Source: Lutraria lutraria (taxonomy: Eukaryota > Mollusca > Bivalvia > Venerida > Mactridae). From it: 64,000 nucleotides of DNA. The notes below the pieces were generated by a model that saw nothing but the letters and a program-made list of their open reading frames with translations, made no database searches and was not told the origin of the DNA. The stretch covers positions 506,001 through 570,000 of the forward strand of contig OZ026845.1 in assembly GCA_964023205.1 (NCBI GenBank), read 5' to 3'. Made by a program: the position numbers and the translations under genes. This document shows positions 49,701-59,800 of the stretch, piece by piece. Positions within the stretch are counted from its first letter, which is position 1. The number at the start of each line of letters is the position of its first letter.

Positions 49701-51230
49701 CGGTCCAAGGTCTGGTGCTAAATTCGAAGACTGTAACTGTACATAGAAGATAATTTAAATTATTGTATTGTATAGTGATTGTACTTGGCATCTAATGATG
49801 CAGGGAGTATAGTGATTGTACTTGGCATCTAATGATGCAGGGAGTATAGTGATTGTACTTGGCATCTAATGATGCAGGGAGTATAGTGATTGTACTTGGC
49901 ATCTAATGATGCAGGGAGTATAGTGATTGTACTTGGCATCTAATGATGCAGGGAGTATAGTGATTGTACTTGGCATCTAATGATGCAGGGAGTATAGTGA
50001 TTGTACTTGGCATCTAATGATGCAGGGAGTATAGTGATTGTACTTGGCATCTAATGATGCAGGGAGTATAGTGATTGTACTTGGCATCTAATGATGCAGG
50101 GAGTATAGTGATTGTACTTGGCATCTAATGATGCAGGGAATATAGTGATTGTACTTGGCATCTAATGATGCAGGGAGTATAGTGATTGTACTTGGCATCT
50201 AATGATGCAGGGAGTATAGTGATTGTATTTGGCATCTAATGATGCAGGGAGTATAGTGATTGTACTTGGCATCTAATGATGCAGGGAGTATAGTGATTGT
50301 ACTTGGCATCTAATGATGCAGGGAGTATAGTGATTGTACTTGGCATCTAATGATGCAGGGAGTATAGTGATTGTACTTGGCATCTAATGATGCAGGGAGT
50401 ATAGTGATTGTACTTGGCATCTAATGATGCAGGGAGTATAGTGATTGTACTTGGCATCTAATGATGCAGGGAGTATAGTGATTGTACTTGGCATCTAATG
50501 ATGCAGGGAGTATAGTGATTGTACTTGGCATCTAATGATGCAGGGAGTATAGTGATTGTACTTGGTATCTAATGATGCAGGGAGTATAGTGATTGTACTT
50601 GGCATCTAATGATGCAGGGAGTATAGTGATTGTACTTGGCATCTAATGATGCAGGGAGTATAGTGATTGTACTTGGCATCTAATGATGCAGGGAGTATAG
50701 TGATTGTACTTGGCATCTAATGATGCAGGGAGTATAGTGATTGTACTTGCATACATTTCTCCTATAATAATTTAGATTGATATGAATTAGATTTGTGTGT
50801 TTTTGAATATAAAATATTCATTTGTTTTTAACAAGTTTCAGAAGATGAGAACAGTGCTAAATTTGTTGACCAGGAAAATACGACTGATATCGGAAGACAT
50901 GTTTTAAAACAAACTGATATTGCCTGGGAGAGTACAGAAAACATTGATGATATTGAGTTACCAAGTTTTAGTGAGTCGGAAGATGTTGACATTGATACCT
51001 TGTTACAGAAAGGTGAAAATTTGCTGCAGTTAGAATGTGAAGGTCTTGATGACTTTTTTGCCAGCAAAACACCCGAGTTACCAAAACGCAACCAGCCGAT
51101 GAGCTGTTCTGATAAGTCACTACAGCAGGATGTTGACAGATCTTTAGAGAATTCTGTTGGAGAAGTTACTACAGAGTGGCCAACGTTTCCACTCGGTGAT
51201 CCATCACCACTTATATCATTCACGCCATGA
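25724..51230 (+). CDS. HAUS6: HAUS6, augmin complex subunit 6 (main long isoform)
   Basis: Exons: 25724-25866, 28532-28627, 30205-30286, 32074-32203, 32361-32532, 33948-34055, 34419-34506, 34853-35026, 35507-35609, 36216-36306, 37068-37179, 41133-41238, 42456-42564, 43714-43805, 45702-46136, 46410-46974, 47393-47544, 48104-48226, 48566-48679, 49210-49350, 50842-51230. Total 3525 nt, 1174 residues, all phases consistent. The N-terminal half matches the HAUS6 family: a SLFMSPGGDKFYQMLFHF signature at 120-137, an RDCWP motif, and coiled coils through exon 11. The C-terminal half is Ser/Pro-rich then acidic and probably disordered; it ends SPLISFTP, resembling SPLIKFSP near the vertebrate C-terminus. 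Augmin binds spindle microtubules and recruits gamma-tubulin for branching nucleation. ATGs at 25754 and 25772 are alternative starts. The acceptor at 45702 (ttaaaag) is weak. The vertebrate protein is shorter (about 955). Confidence 0.88.
26096..27390 (+). mobile_element. Palindrome-ended element in HAUS6 intron 1
   Basis: It opens 'agctcacatgtcac' and closes with 'catgtgagcgata' followed by 'ggtcctcttgtc'. The middle is made of diverged monomers with 'ggtcaaaaactaggtcacc' and 'ttggatcttcaccaaac'. Flanking sequence on both sides ('tcactcaggatttttt' and 'aaaaaatccctgtcacta') is itself roughly inverted, suggesting insertion into an older element (about 26079-27705). Confidence 0.65.
27800..28316. 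mobile_element. TTAA-flanked MITE, copy 2 (complete)
   Basis: A 517-bp element. Its 20-bp ends read aggggcatgccctggaactg and, as the reverse complement of the other end, aggggcatgcccaggaactg. TTAA precedes it at 27796-27799; on the right TACA stands where TTAA is expected. The ends and target site fit a piggyBac-type non-autonomous element. It shares its right part with 18186-18530. Confidence 0.8.
28669..29653 (+). mobile_element. Palindrome-ended dispersed repeat, family A copy 2
   Basis: Same architecture as 4110-4930: opening tccccgtatcaatagatcagggg, 'accaaactttaactttgcc', several 'ttatggccctttgttta' monomers, and a closing gggggcat. Longer than copy 1 because it holds an extra monomer. 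In HAUS6 intron 2. Confidence 0.7.
29999..30024 (+). ncRNA. Hammerhead ribozyme motif
   Basis: CTGATGA (29999-30005) is followed by a 3-bp stem II with a triloop (GTC AGT GAC), then GAAA (30015-30018), a palindromic stem III ACCGGT, and C17 at 30024. All core positions are present: C3 to A9, G12 A13 A14, the A15.1-U16.1 pair, and cleavable C17. Stem I is imperfect: an A-C mismatch at the junction, then three pairs (GCA with TGC). The loopless stem III would favour cleavage as a dimer, as described for hammerheads in Penelope-like elements and metazoan retrozymes. In HAUS6 intron 2. Confidence 0.6.
30292..31745. repeat. 56-bp minisatellite, about 26 copies, at the donor of HAUS6 exon 3
   Basis: The array begins six bases after the exon 3 donor. 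The unit contains 'tacatgtactaacttacc' and 'aagcttgtactttagtat'; copies differ mainly at single positions (gtact/gttct, gatatc/ggtatc). Every unit carries TACTAAC on the plus strand and, with few exceptions, GGTAAGT on the minus strand. Confidence 0.95.
32588..33616 (+). mobile_element. Palindrome-ended element, family B copy 1
   Basis: It opens with ctcacctgattcatcaggtgag, an imperfect palindrome, and ends 'aggtgagcgataaagggcc' then 'ggccctcttgt'. Inside are about five ~160-bp monomers with 'tttacactctagcgcc' and 'agagttatgggccc'. A related copy is at 41357-42276. In HAUS6 intron 5. Confidence 0.75.
35415..35450 (-). repeat. Short repeat fragment shared with the gap edge
   Basis: The reverse complement reads 'gatacctctccaaggcaac', close to the sequence at 17939-17965 next to the assembly gap. 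A fragment of a dispersed repeat. Confidence 0.4.
35650..35970 (+). repeat. Dispersed repeat, family C, forward copy
   Basis: It shares long stretches with the reverse complement of 49445-49745: 'ataggtcc.gtaaatttgaaaa', 'aatttttcagtgataat', 'cactggaccgaatgtcc' and 'gtgcttaaaaaagtttt'. No coding sense. Confidence 0.75.
36550..36583 (+). ncRNA. Hammerhead-like remnant
   Basis: CTGATGA is followed by a bulged A, a 5-bp stem (GGCTA with TAGCC) and GAAA, but the next bases (TGTTGG) lack the U16.1/H17 cleavage site. It looks like the degraded terminal motif of a retroelement, not an active ribozyme. In HAUS6 intron 10. Confidence 0.35.
36775..36817 (+). CDS. HAUS6: Possible short alternative terminal exon of HAUS6
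   Basis: After exon 10 (ends phase 2 at 36306), an acceptor ttactacag at 36774 would join in frame to DDNIPDISVLKEL and a TGA at 36815-36817. AATAAA follows at 36829-36834. The product would be 409 residues, keeping the folded N-terminal half and losing the disordered half. Acceptor, frame and poly(A) signal agree, but a 13-codon open frame is weak evidence. Confidence 0.3.
37068..38835 (+). CDS. HAUS6: HAUS6 alternative long terminal exon (isoform B C-terminus)
   Basis: Exon 11 stays open past the internal donor ACA|gtaagt at 37179/37180 for another 1.65 kb, to a TAG at 38833-38835. The total open frame after the acceptor is 1768 nt, giving a 984-residue isoform. A length like this in AT-rich DNA cannot be chance. 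The extension is polar, rich in Ser, Asp and Lys, and probably disordered. It repeats RKFLPLKDM (38155), RKYIPVDQI (38305) and RKFTPLKDM (38350), and ends with KHVRF, which fits the RVxF type of PP1-docking motif. An AATAAA at 39591-39596 would terminate it. Whether both isoforms are made needs RNA evidence; alternatively the extension may be spliced out as a cassette-like exitron. Confidence 0.7.
39591..39596 (+). terminator. AATAAA signal for HAUS6 isoform B
   Basis: AATAAA about 755 bases after the isoform B stop; the intervening sequence is non-coding and AT-rich like a 3' UTR. Confidence 0.4.
40325..40545 (+). repeat. Dispersed repeat, family D copy 1
   Basis: 'gtcaagttattgtgatcc', 'tgtctgcgtcgtgcaaaaa', 'gatctcactgag' and 'cagtgctctggttttt' recur in the same order at 51248-51440. 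Part of 'gatggatagatctcactgagg' is duplicated internally. Confidence 0.65.
41357..42276 (+). mobile_element. Palindrome-ended element, family B copy 2
   Basis: It opens 'caggtgagattttaggatcg' and ends 'ctcaggtgaggggtcat' then 'ggccctcttgtt'. Monomers carry 'tttacactctagca' and 'agagttatgggtcc'. Same family and orientation as 32588-33616, with a worn left palindrome. In HAUS6 intron 12. Confidence 0.7.
42663..43600. mobile_element. Solo-LTR candidate (938 bp)
   Basis: It begins TGTGGCGCTG and ends CATGTTACA (TG...CA), with GTAT directly on both sides (42659-42662 and 43601-43604). Base composition is clearly less AT-rich than the flanks, and a TATA-like 'gttatataagcc' lies near 43017. Size, ends and a 4-bp duplication fit a solo LTR of a Gypsy or BEL type element. 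No internal coding region. Sits in HAUS6 intron 13, just before exon 14. Confidence 0.5.
43861..45335. repeat. 26-bp minisatellite, about 56 copies, in HAUS6 intron 14
   Basis: The unit contains 'tgttatatagatactagg' followed by 'atactatg'. Variants (gattac, gcatac, gataatatg, ttctacag) recur in blocks, showing duplications of several units at a time. It starts 55 bases after the exon 14 donor. Confidence 0.95.
47538..47724 (+). repeat. 23-bp repeat that duplicates a splice donor eight times
   Basis: The unit 'atgtcaggtaagattt' plus 'cacataa' occurs eight times in tandem. The first copy is the real end of HAUS6 exon 17 (gtcag|gtaaga at 47544/47545). Each later copy keeps the identical donor. 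The copies are almost perfect apart from one t/c difference in the first. Confidence 0.9.
48996..49030 (+). repeat. Retroelement terminal-motif fragment
   Basis: 'cttgaaaaaggtggtccac' followed by 'gccgaaacattgg' resembles the 'tgatgaaggct...agccgaaatgttgg' motif at 36551-36583: a small stem followed by GAAA. The CTGATGA part is degraded. Confidence 0.3.
49445..49745 (-). repeat. Dispersed repeat, family C, reverse copy
   Basis: Reverse-strand counterpart of 35650-35970, with palindromic 'ggacattcggtcc', 'actggaccgaatg' and 'ttaccggacc' blocks. In HAUS6 intron 20, directly before the 37-bp array. Confidence 0.75.
49769..50750. repeat. 37-bp minisatellite, about 26 copies, in HAUS6 intron 20
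   Basis: The unit contains 'gtatagtgattgtacttgg' followed by 'catctaatgatgcaggga'. Only about three single-base variants are visible across the array, making it one of the most homogeneous here. It ends about 90 bases before the last HAUS6 exon. Confidence 0.97.
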
Positions 51231-51247
51231 TTGTATTTTTCATCTTA

Positions 51248-51440
51248 TTAGCTCGACTGTTTTCAAGAACAAAGTTGAGCTATTGTGATCACTGCTTGGT
51301 CTGCGTCGTGAAAAAACTTAAATGTGGCTCATTATTCAGAAATTATAAGAGATAGCAAGATGAAACTTCATAGGTGGATAGATCTCACTGAGGTGGTGAG
51401 CTGACTAATGTTGGTACCACCTGCAGTGCTCTTGTTTATT
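51248..51440 (+). repeat. Dispersed repeat, family D copy 2, in the HAUS6 3' UTR region
   Basis: It opens 'ttagctcgactgttttc' with a nearby inverted 'aagttgagctattgtgatc', and ends 'cagtgctcttgttta'. Same order of blocks as 40325-40545. It starts within 20 bases of the HAUS6 stop codon, so it probably lies in the 3' UTR. Confidence 0.65.
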
Positions 51441-52780
51441 TATTTAGATTACTTGTTAATTGGGCACCTTGGTCAGTTTGAACAGAAGCAGTTTAAACAT
51501 TTAGACAACAGTACAAAATTAAATTACAGCACAATATTTTAATTCTAAGGTCAGAGGCTATGAACTGAATTTTAAAGTTAATGTTAACATTCTCTGATTG
51601 GTGTCTTTGTAGTCTTAATTGACCAATTAAAAGTCTGGAATCTAGATTTTATTTCCATTCTAGGTTTGTCATAACCTTCAGCTTTTGAAATAATTGACAT
51701 ACTTGTATTTTAGAATTGGAAGAAAAAGCTCTTGATTTTAATACATTTTTATGGAAGAATCTGACAGTATTTTCCTCAGTTTGGTTATTTGTATTCTGAT
51801 ATTTGTAGTAAATTTTCTACATGTAAATTTCTTGGACTAAAAATGTACAAAACTAATGCTTGTCTTAGAGAGCCTGCAGATATGTATGTTTGGAGATCCT
51901 ATTCAGTATTTGTTATTTAACTTGGATTACTGTTCAACTTTGTAACTCTTACTCTCAAGTTTTGTTTAATTGTTCATTTTATATTTATGTTCATGTATAG
52001 ATCATGAACATGTCTGTGTGATGTATAATAATGTAGATTTGTTTAATTAATGGTCTTTCCTCATGATCTAGTATTAGAACGAAGTGTTTAGAAATATCAA
52101 CTGTTGTAATTTAACATTTGTTAGCATATATTTTCTTGGCTAATTGTTAGCATATCTTTTCTTGGCTAGTTTCTTTGGTGTATTCTAATTTAATAGTTTT
52201 GTAACTTTCATTTCATTTTGTTAGAATTACTTCATATTAACAAAAATAGAAGTATCCCATTTATATGTGTATACAGTTTTTGTTAATATTTATTTATCAA
52301 ACCTCTTTAAATGTTAATATTGGGGTTAATATGTGTGTTTGTGGTAACCCTACCTACTTCAGTGGGTATGTAGAAAACTTTTCTTTTATTTTTTTATGTT
52401 GAACCCAAAATACTTGTTAGAATGCTATTTTTATTAAAAAAAAAATTTACTCCAGAGATAAAAAAAAGTTGGGAAGGGACCTTTTTTGGTGAGTAGGTAG
52501 CATTACCACAAACAAAATATTTTTTAAGGTTGACCTAATGTAATAAAGAAAGTCAGAACTTCAATCATTGATGCACCTTTAGTATACTGCTTTGTGACTT
52601 GTACTAAACTAAAATGTTTCTAGGCATGAAAAATCTAAGTCTGACATATACCAGTAAAATCCTTTTATTAGAAAATAAAAACTATAAAAAGACGACAAAA
52701 AATATTCAAGCCATGCTCAGTTGTTTGTATTATATTTATGTACTTTTGAAGTTTAATGTACTATAAATGTGATTTGGGGT
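51441..52780. other. HAUS6 3' UTR / intergenic stretch
   Basis: AT-rich with no exon-like frames. AATAAA-type signals occur (for example 'gtaataaagaaag' near 52540), but the transcript end cannot be fixed. Confidence 0.4.
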
Positions 52781-52781
52781 T

Positions 52782-53772
52782 AGTTTAGTTGATAATAATG
52801 TAACACACATACATTATGAGATAAACACTTTAGTTGATAATGATGTAACACACATACATTATGTGATAAACACTTTAGTTGATAATATATAACACACATA
52901 CATTATGAGATAAACACTTTAGTTGATAATGATATAACACACATACATTATGTGATAAACACTTTAGTTGATAATGATATAACACACATACATTATGTGA
53001 TAAACACTTTAGTTGATATTGATATAACACATACATTATGAGATAAACACTTTAGTTGATAATGATGTAACACACATACATTATGAGATAAACACTTTAG
53101 TTGATAATGATATAACACACATACATTATGAGATAAACACTTTAGTTGATAATGATATAACACACATACATTATGTGATAAACACTTTAGTTGATAATGA
53201 TATAACACACATACATTATGTGATAAACACTTTAGTTGATATTGATATAACACATACATTATGAGATAAACACTTTAGTTGATAATGATATAACACACAT
53301 ACATTATGTGATAAACACTTTAGTTGATAATGATATAACACACATACATTATGTGATAAACACTTTAGTTGATATTGATATAACACACATACATTATGTG
53401 ATAAACACTTTAGTTGATAATGATATAACACACATACATTATGTGATAAACACTTTAGTTGATAATGATATAACACACATACATTATGTGATAAACACTT
53501 TAGTTGATATTGATATAACACATACATTATGAGATAAACACTTTAGTTGATAATGATATAACACACATACATTATGTGATAAACACTTTAGTTGATAATG
53601 ATATAACACACATACATTACGGATAAACACTTTAGTTGATAATGATATACGACACATACCATTATGTGATAAACACTTTAGTTGATAATGATATAACACA
53701 CATACCATTATGTGATAAACACTTTATTTGATAATGATATAACACACATACATTATGTAATAAACACTTACG
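52782..53772. repeat. 45-bp minisatellite, about 22 copies
   Basis: The unit contains 'actttagttgataatgat' and 'cacatacattatgtgat'. Some units lack two bases (aacacatacatt). It lies between the convergent ends of HAUS6 and the SLC17 gene. Because 45 is divisible by three, several frames stay open and give spurious repetitive peptides. Confidence 0.97.
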
Positions 53773-53850
53773 TTGTTAAGTTGATGTAACCGTCTGCCAG
53801 CACATGACATTAAGAGTAATGATTTTGATGTGTTACAGCCGTGTACATCA

Positions 53851-53856
53851 TTTATT
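53851..53856 (-). terminator. AATAAA signal of the SLC17 gene
   Basis: TTTATT on the plus strand, i.e. AATAAA on the minus strand, about 30 bases after the stop codon. Plausible but common in AT-rich DNA. Confidence 0.35.
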
Positions 53857-53882
53857 ATCTAAACTACTAATTATTAAACCTG

Positions 53883-56800
53883 TTATATTGTGCTCAAGAA
53901 CCAATTAGATTCCTCAAGTTCATCACTGTAGGTGACTCTTTCAACACGTAAAGTCTTACTCAACAATGATTCCTTTTCATCTGAATCATAATCCTCGGCT
54001 ACAGGTTCACTTATTTCTGAATGTTGGTCAGTTTGAACATAGAGTTGTTGATGTTCATCCCAGGCCTGTCGTTCACCAGATGCAAAAATAAGATAATACA
54101 CAACACCAGCCAGATGTAAGGCTCCAGCGATAATGAACACTTTGTTCCAACCTCCAGGATACTAGAAAAACAAGACAAACTTACTGGGAAGGATCGTAAA
54201 TCAAGTTGAAAACATAGGTAGACTTTAAAACCTGTCAATTTCTTACTTATATACTAATATTAATACATACGATGTTACACGCTCTCAGACGTACAGAAGT
54301 TCCATGCTTGAACCTAAAAGTAAGAGTCTTTCTTAGACAAGCTATTGTGATAAATGCGGCGTTGAGCCTTCGACACCCAAACCACTCGGCCATGGTTGCG
54401 GTATGTATGTAACGTTTATCTAAGAAATAATGAACTTACTTTGGTTAGTTCTATTGCTATGATCTGACTGATGACAGCCCCTATAGTTCCCATTCTGATG
54501 ATTCCAGTTAACACACTGGTATACCGTGGTGCAAGATCAAGACAGTTTACCTGATAGCCTGCAAATTGACACCAATATGGACGTACACATGGAAATTATT
54601 GTAAATTGCATTTTTATCTAAAAAGAGATCGTGTCTGTTCATGCATAAATAACCGTTTTAAAATCAACTTCAATCTTTACAAGTTACTGAATATAGGATA
54701 AGTCTCATGTCTTATAATATAAGTACCACATCATTGTACAAGAAATAGGCTAATATTAAGAAATATTAATTACCATCATGATTTAAACCAGATATCTTAG
54801 ATAAATGTTTGACTAATCAAATATCTGAGATAAATGTTTCATTCACCAAATATCTAAGATAAATGTTTCATTTACAAAATATCTGAGATAAAACGTTTGA
54901 CTTACCAGATATTGCAAATCCACTAACACCTACCCCCAGACATAGTAAGATTATAGCAATATGATCATTCTTGGGTGCCAGTATACCAAGTATTAGCATA
55001 CAGATACCTTCAGTGCCAAAACCTGAAATATGTGACATCACAAAATATGTTTAATTTTCACATATTTCCTGCGAGATTTTCTAAAACTGATTATCATAAA
55101 GGATTTATATGTACATGATAAATTAAGAGTATATTGTATTGTTACATACATCAAACCATATCATTCTAACATATAACAATCTACCTTGATCAATATACAG
55201 TGATATTTCATATATTTCCTTTAAAAAATGGAAATGCTAAGTGTAATTATTACCCAAGTCCTTAATGAGCAAATGCCATGAACACTGATCCATATTTGTT
55301 GCTAAACAGATAATCATTGATTGATCAAAAATACAAAATTTTCTAAAGTAGACGCTTATGTTGTTGTGTTGTATAGTTTTATATGTAACAACAGATATGT
55401 TGTTGTGGTGTATAGTTTTATATGTAACAACAGATAGGTTGTTGTGGTGTATAGTTTTATATGTAACAACAGATAGGTTGTTGTGTTGTATAGTTTTATA
55501 TGTAACAACAGATAGGTATATACATAGTAATATATAACATATATGATATATACAGTAATATAACATATATCTGATATACACAGTGATATAACATAAATCT
55601 GATATATACAGTAATATAACATATCTGACATACACAGTAATATATAACATAAATCTGATATAGTAATATAACAAATATCTGACATACACAGTAATATAAC
55701 ATATAACTGATATACACAGTAATATAACAAATATCTGACATACAAAGTAATATAACATAAATCTGATATATACAGTAATATAAGATATATCTGATATACA
55801 CAGTGATATATAACATAAATCTGATGATATATACAGTAATATAACATATATCTGACATACACAGTAATATATAACATAAATCTGATATAGTAATATAACA
55901 TATATCTGATATACACAGTAATATAACAAATATCTGACATACAAAGTAATATAACATAAATCTGATGATATATACAGTAATATAACATATATCTGACATA
56001 CACAGTAATATAACATAAACATGATATATACAGTAATATAACATATATCTGACATACACAGTAATATATAACATAAATCTGATATAGTAATATAACATAT
56101 ATCTGATATATACAGTAATATATAATATAACATATATCTGATATACACAGTAATATATAACATATAACTGATATACACAGCAATATAACATATATCTGAT
56201 ATACACAGTAATATATAACATATAACAGTAATATAACAAATATCTGACATACACAATAATATAACATAAATCTGATATATAACATATATCTGATATACAC
56301 AGTAATATATAACATATAACTGATATACTATAACAAATATCTGATATACACAGTAATATAACATAAATCTGATATATACAGTAAAATAAGATATATCTGA
56401 TATACACAGTAATATAACATAAATCTGATATACACATTGATATAACATATATCTGATATACACATTAATATAACATATATCTGATATATACAGTAACATA
56501 TAACATACATATATCTGATATATACAGTAATATATAACATATATCTGATATTGATATACAGTAATATATAACATATATCTGATATACACAGTAATATAAC
56601 ATAAATCTGATATATACAGTAAGTAATATAACATATATCTGATATAGACAGTAATATATAACATATATCTGATATATACAGTGATATAACATATATCTGA
56701 TATACACAGTAATATAACATATATCTGATATACAGTGATATAACATATATCTGATGTGTACAGTAATATAACATATATCTGATATACGCAGTAATATAAC

Positions 56801-59800
56801 ATATATCTGATATACGCAGTAATATAACATATATCTGACATATGCAGTACTATAACATATATCTTATATATACAGTAATTTAAACTGTATATTAAACGCG
56901 AACAATTCCGACATGAACTCGGTATAAACGCCAACAGAAAAAGAATACAAAATATTACCTATTGTCTCTACAATTTTTCGTGCCACTGTTACTGACAAAA
57001 GTTTTTTATGAAGAATTGTGTTGACAAACAACCCTACTGGAATCAGTACAAGTGTCATAAACACATGCGGCAGTCCTGTCCACAAACCATACTACAATAT
57101 ATCATATATTATTACACAGTTATTTTCAAGACTATGTATCACCACAGATTGTTTCAAATTGGATGTTCTGATTAATTCCCTACCATGTTAATATAACAAT
57201 GATAATACGACCCCATCAAGGTTATACGATCGCAACCTGAGTATTACAATCCCTACCTGGGTATGACAATCCCCACCCGGGTATTACAATTCCTGGGTAT
57301 GACAATCCCTACCTGGACATGACAATCCCTACCCGGGTATGACAATCCCTACCTGGGTATTACAATTTCTGGGTATTACAATCCCTACCTGGGTATTATA
57401 ATGGGTCCACAATTACAAAAAATACGAGTCCTACTAATGCTATACGATCCCTACAAATATTATTATTATAATCTCCATTCTCCAACAGGGCAATTTTAAT
57501 GAAAATATCTAATTGACATAGAAATTACATTTTGATGACAAAAATATGGTAATTATGTGTAATAAATTATATCACGCCTACTACAAAATACTCTCCAGTC
57601 ATTGGATGTTTTGACGTCACGTGGTGATGGAGTCATTTATATTTAAATATTGGGTCTGTAATGGAGACTTTTATTGTAAATGATGAGGAGGAAGGTAGTC
57701 TGCGTGATATAATCGTTCGGTCTCGCCCCATATGGTTTTCCACAGACCCGTATATCCCGTATCGGGTCAGTTACTAACTCTGTAACTATTAATATAATGT
57801 ATTAAATTGAATTATATAAATTCCTAGATATAATGCAAATGCAACGTAATACGATACTGAACTATTTGACGGTAAAAATAATGTAGACGAGTAATCCGGA
57901 CGTACGTTTGCTGGAGTCATGTGATATGTATCCTGGAAGAATTGTGGTAACTGCGTCAACAAGATGGCGAATATCCAGTTTCTGTTGAAGGATGCCACAA
58001 ATATTGCACTCAATGGTAGAGATGTAAAAATCTTACGCCACGGAATGTCGCAAAACTGGATAAATAAGTAAAGTTGGGCCAAGTTTTAGTCGTGTCATTT
58101 TATGTACGATGTTACATGTGACTAAAGTTGGTTACTATTTTATAACATAACATCACACTGATGGACGAGGACATTTGTTCTTAAACATCAATGTAGTGAA
58201 ACGAGTATATTAGACATTAAAACAAGAGAATGACTTGTTTTGTTTATACATCTTTGTTTATATCGATATCATTTTTTTGAACACGAGTTTGAACATAAAG
58301 CATTGATTTACTAGTCTAGAATTCAGGACATTCTGATGTTAGCAATGATCGGTTCAACATCATTATTACAAAATAATTTTTGGATAAAAGTACAATGTAA
58401 TCGTATTCCCGGGATGTTGAACAATGTGCTGGAATCTATAAACTAGACAATTAAAAAAAGCGAAAGAATTTTATTACAGATTTCCATGCTTTGTCTAGAC
58501 TATATATGAAAGATTTGTACCTTAATGGCCGTTTCACGATCGTGATGAATCTCATCCAGATGAAAAAGTTGTCGTTCTTTCTCACTAAGACCTGGACATT
58601 TTGCAGGCCTATCATAAAGACAGAGCAACCAGATAACAGACCACAGTATTCCAACCCCACCTGAATATTGATAACAAGCTAGAGTATTAATTTACGATAA
58701 ACTGTTAGTGACAAACATTCATGGTACTAGCTAGTAGCTCTTATTATAAAGATTATATAAAACACGCGGTCAATCAAGTAATTAATAATTAAAATTTAAA
58801 TTAGACATTATACGAGTACATTCATTGTATTGTTGAACATTACTTTTTGTGACCATTTAGATATTAATACTAACTTACTGGAGTGATTACTTATATCTCT
58901 GTGTAATATTTCCTCTCGATCACAAGACGTACTCACTGATCTATATCACAATACGTACTCACTGATCTCGAACACATGACGTACTCACTGATCTTGATCA
59001 TAAGACGTACACACTGATCTCGATCACATGACGTATACTCACTGATCTTGATCATAAGACGTACTCACTGATCTCGATCACATGACGTACTCACTGATCT
59101 TGATCATAAGACGTACTCACTGATCTCGATCACAAGACGTACTCACTGATCTATATCACAATACGTACTCACTGATCTCGAACACATGACGTACTCACTG
59201 ATCTTGATCATAAGACGTACACACTGATCTCGATCACATGACGTATACTCACTGATCTTGATCATAAGACGTACTCACTGATCTCGATCACATGACGTAC
59301 TCACTGATCTTGATCATAAGACGTACTCACTGATCTCGATCACATGACGTACTCACTGATCTTAATCATAAGACGTACTCACTGATCTCGATCACATGAC
59401 GTACTCACTGATCTTGATCATAAGACGTACACACTGATCTCGATCACATGACGTACTCACTGGTCTTGATCATAAGACGTACTCACTGATCTCGATCACA
59501 TGATGTACTCACTGATCTTGATCATAAGACGTACACACTGATCTCGAGTCTTATACTCACTGATCTCGATCACATATATCTCTGTGCAATATTTCCTCTC
59601 GATCACAAGACATACTCACTGATCTCGATCACATGACGTACTCACTGATCTTGATCATAAGACGTACACACTGATCTCGATCACATGACGTACTCACTGA
59701 TCTTGATCATAAGACGTACTCACTGATCTCGATCACATGACGTACTCACTGATCTTGATCATAAGACGTACACACTGATCTCGAGTCTTATACTCACTGA

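Noticed and set aside
52993..53708. Repetitive peptides with SHNVCVLYHYQLKC-type units on the minus strand
   Set aside because: A 45-bp repeat keeps frames open on both strands; no start context, splice sites or family resemblance.
55237..56934. Long reverse-strand open frames (up to 565 codons) rich in Tyr, Ile and Cys
   Set aside because: Three overlapping frames all read the same AT-rich minisatellite; composition and repetition follow the DNA unit, and the region lies between two well-defined SLC17 exons.
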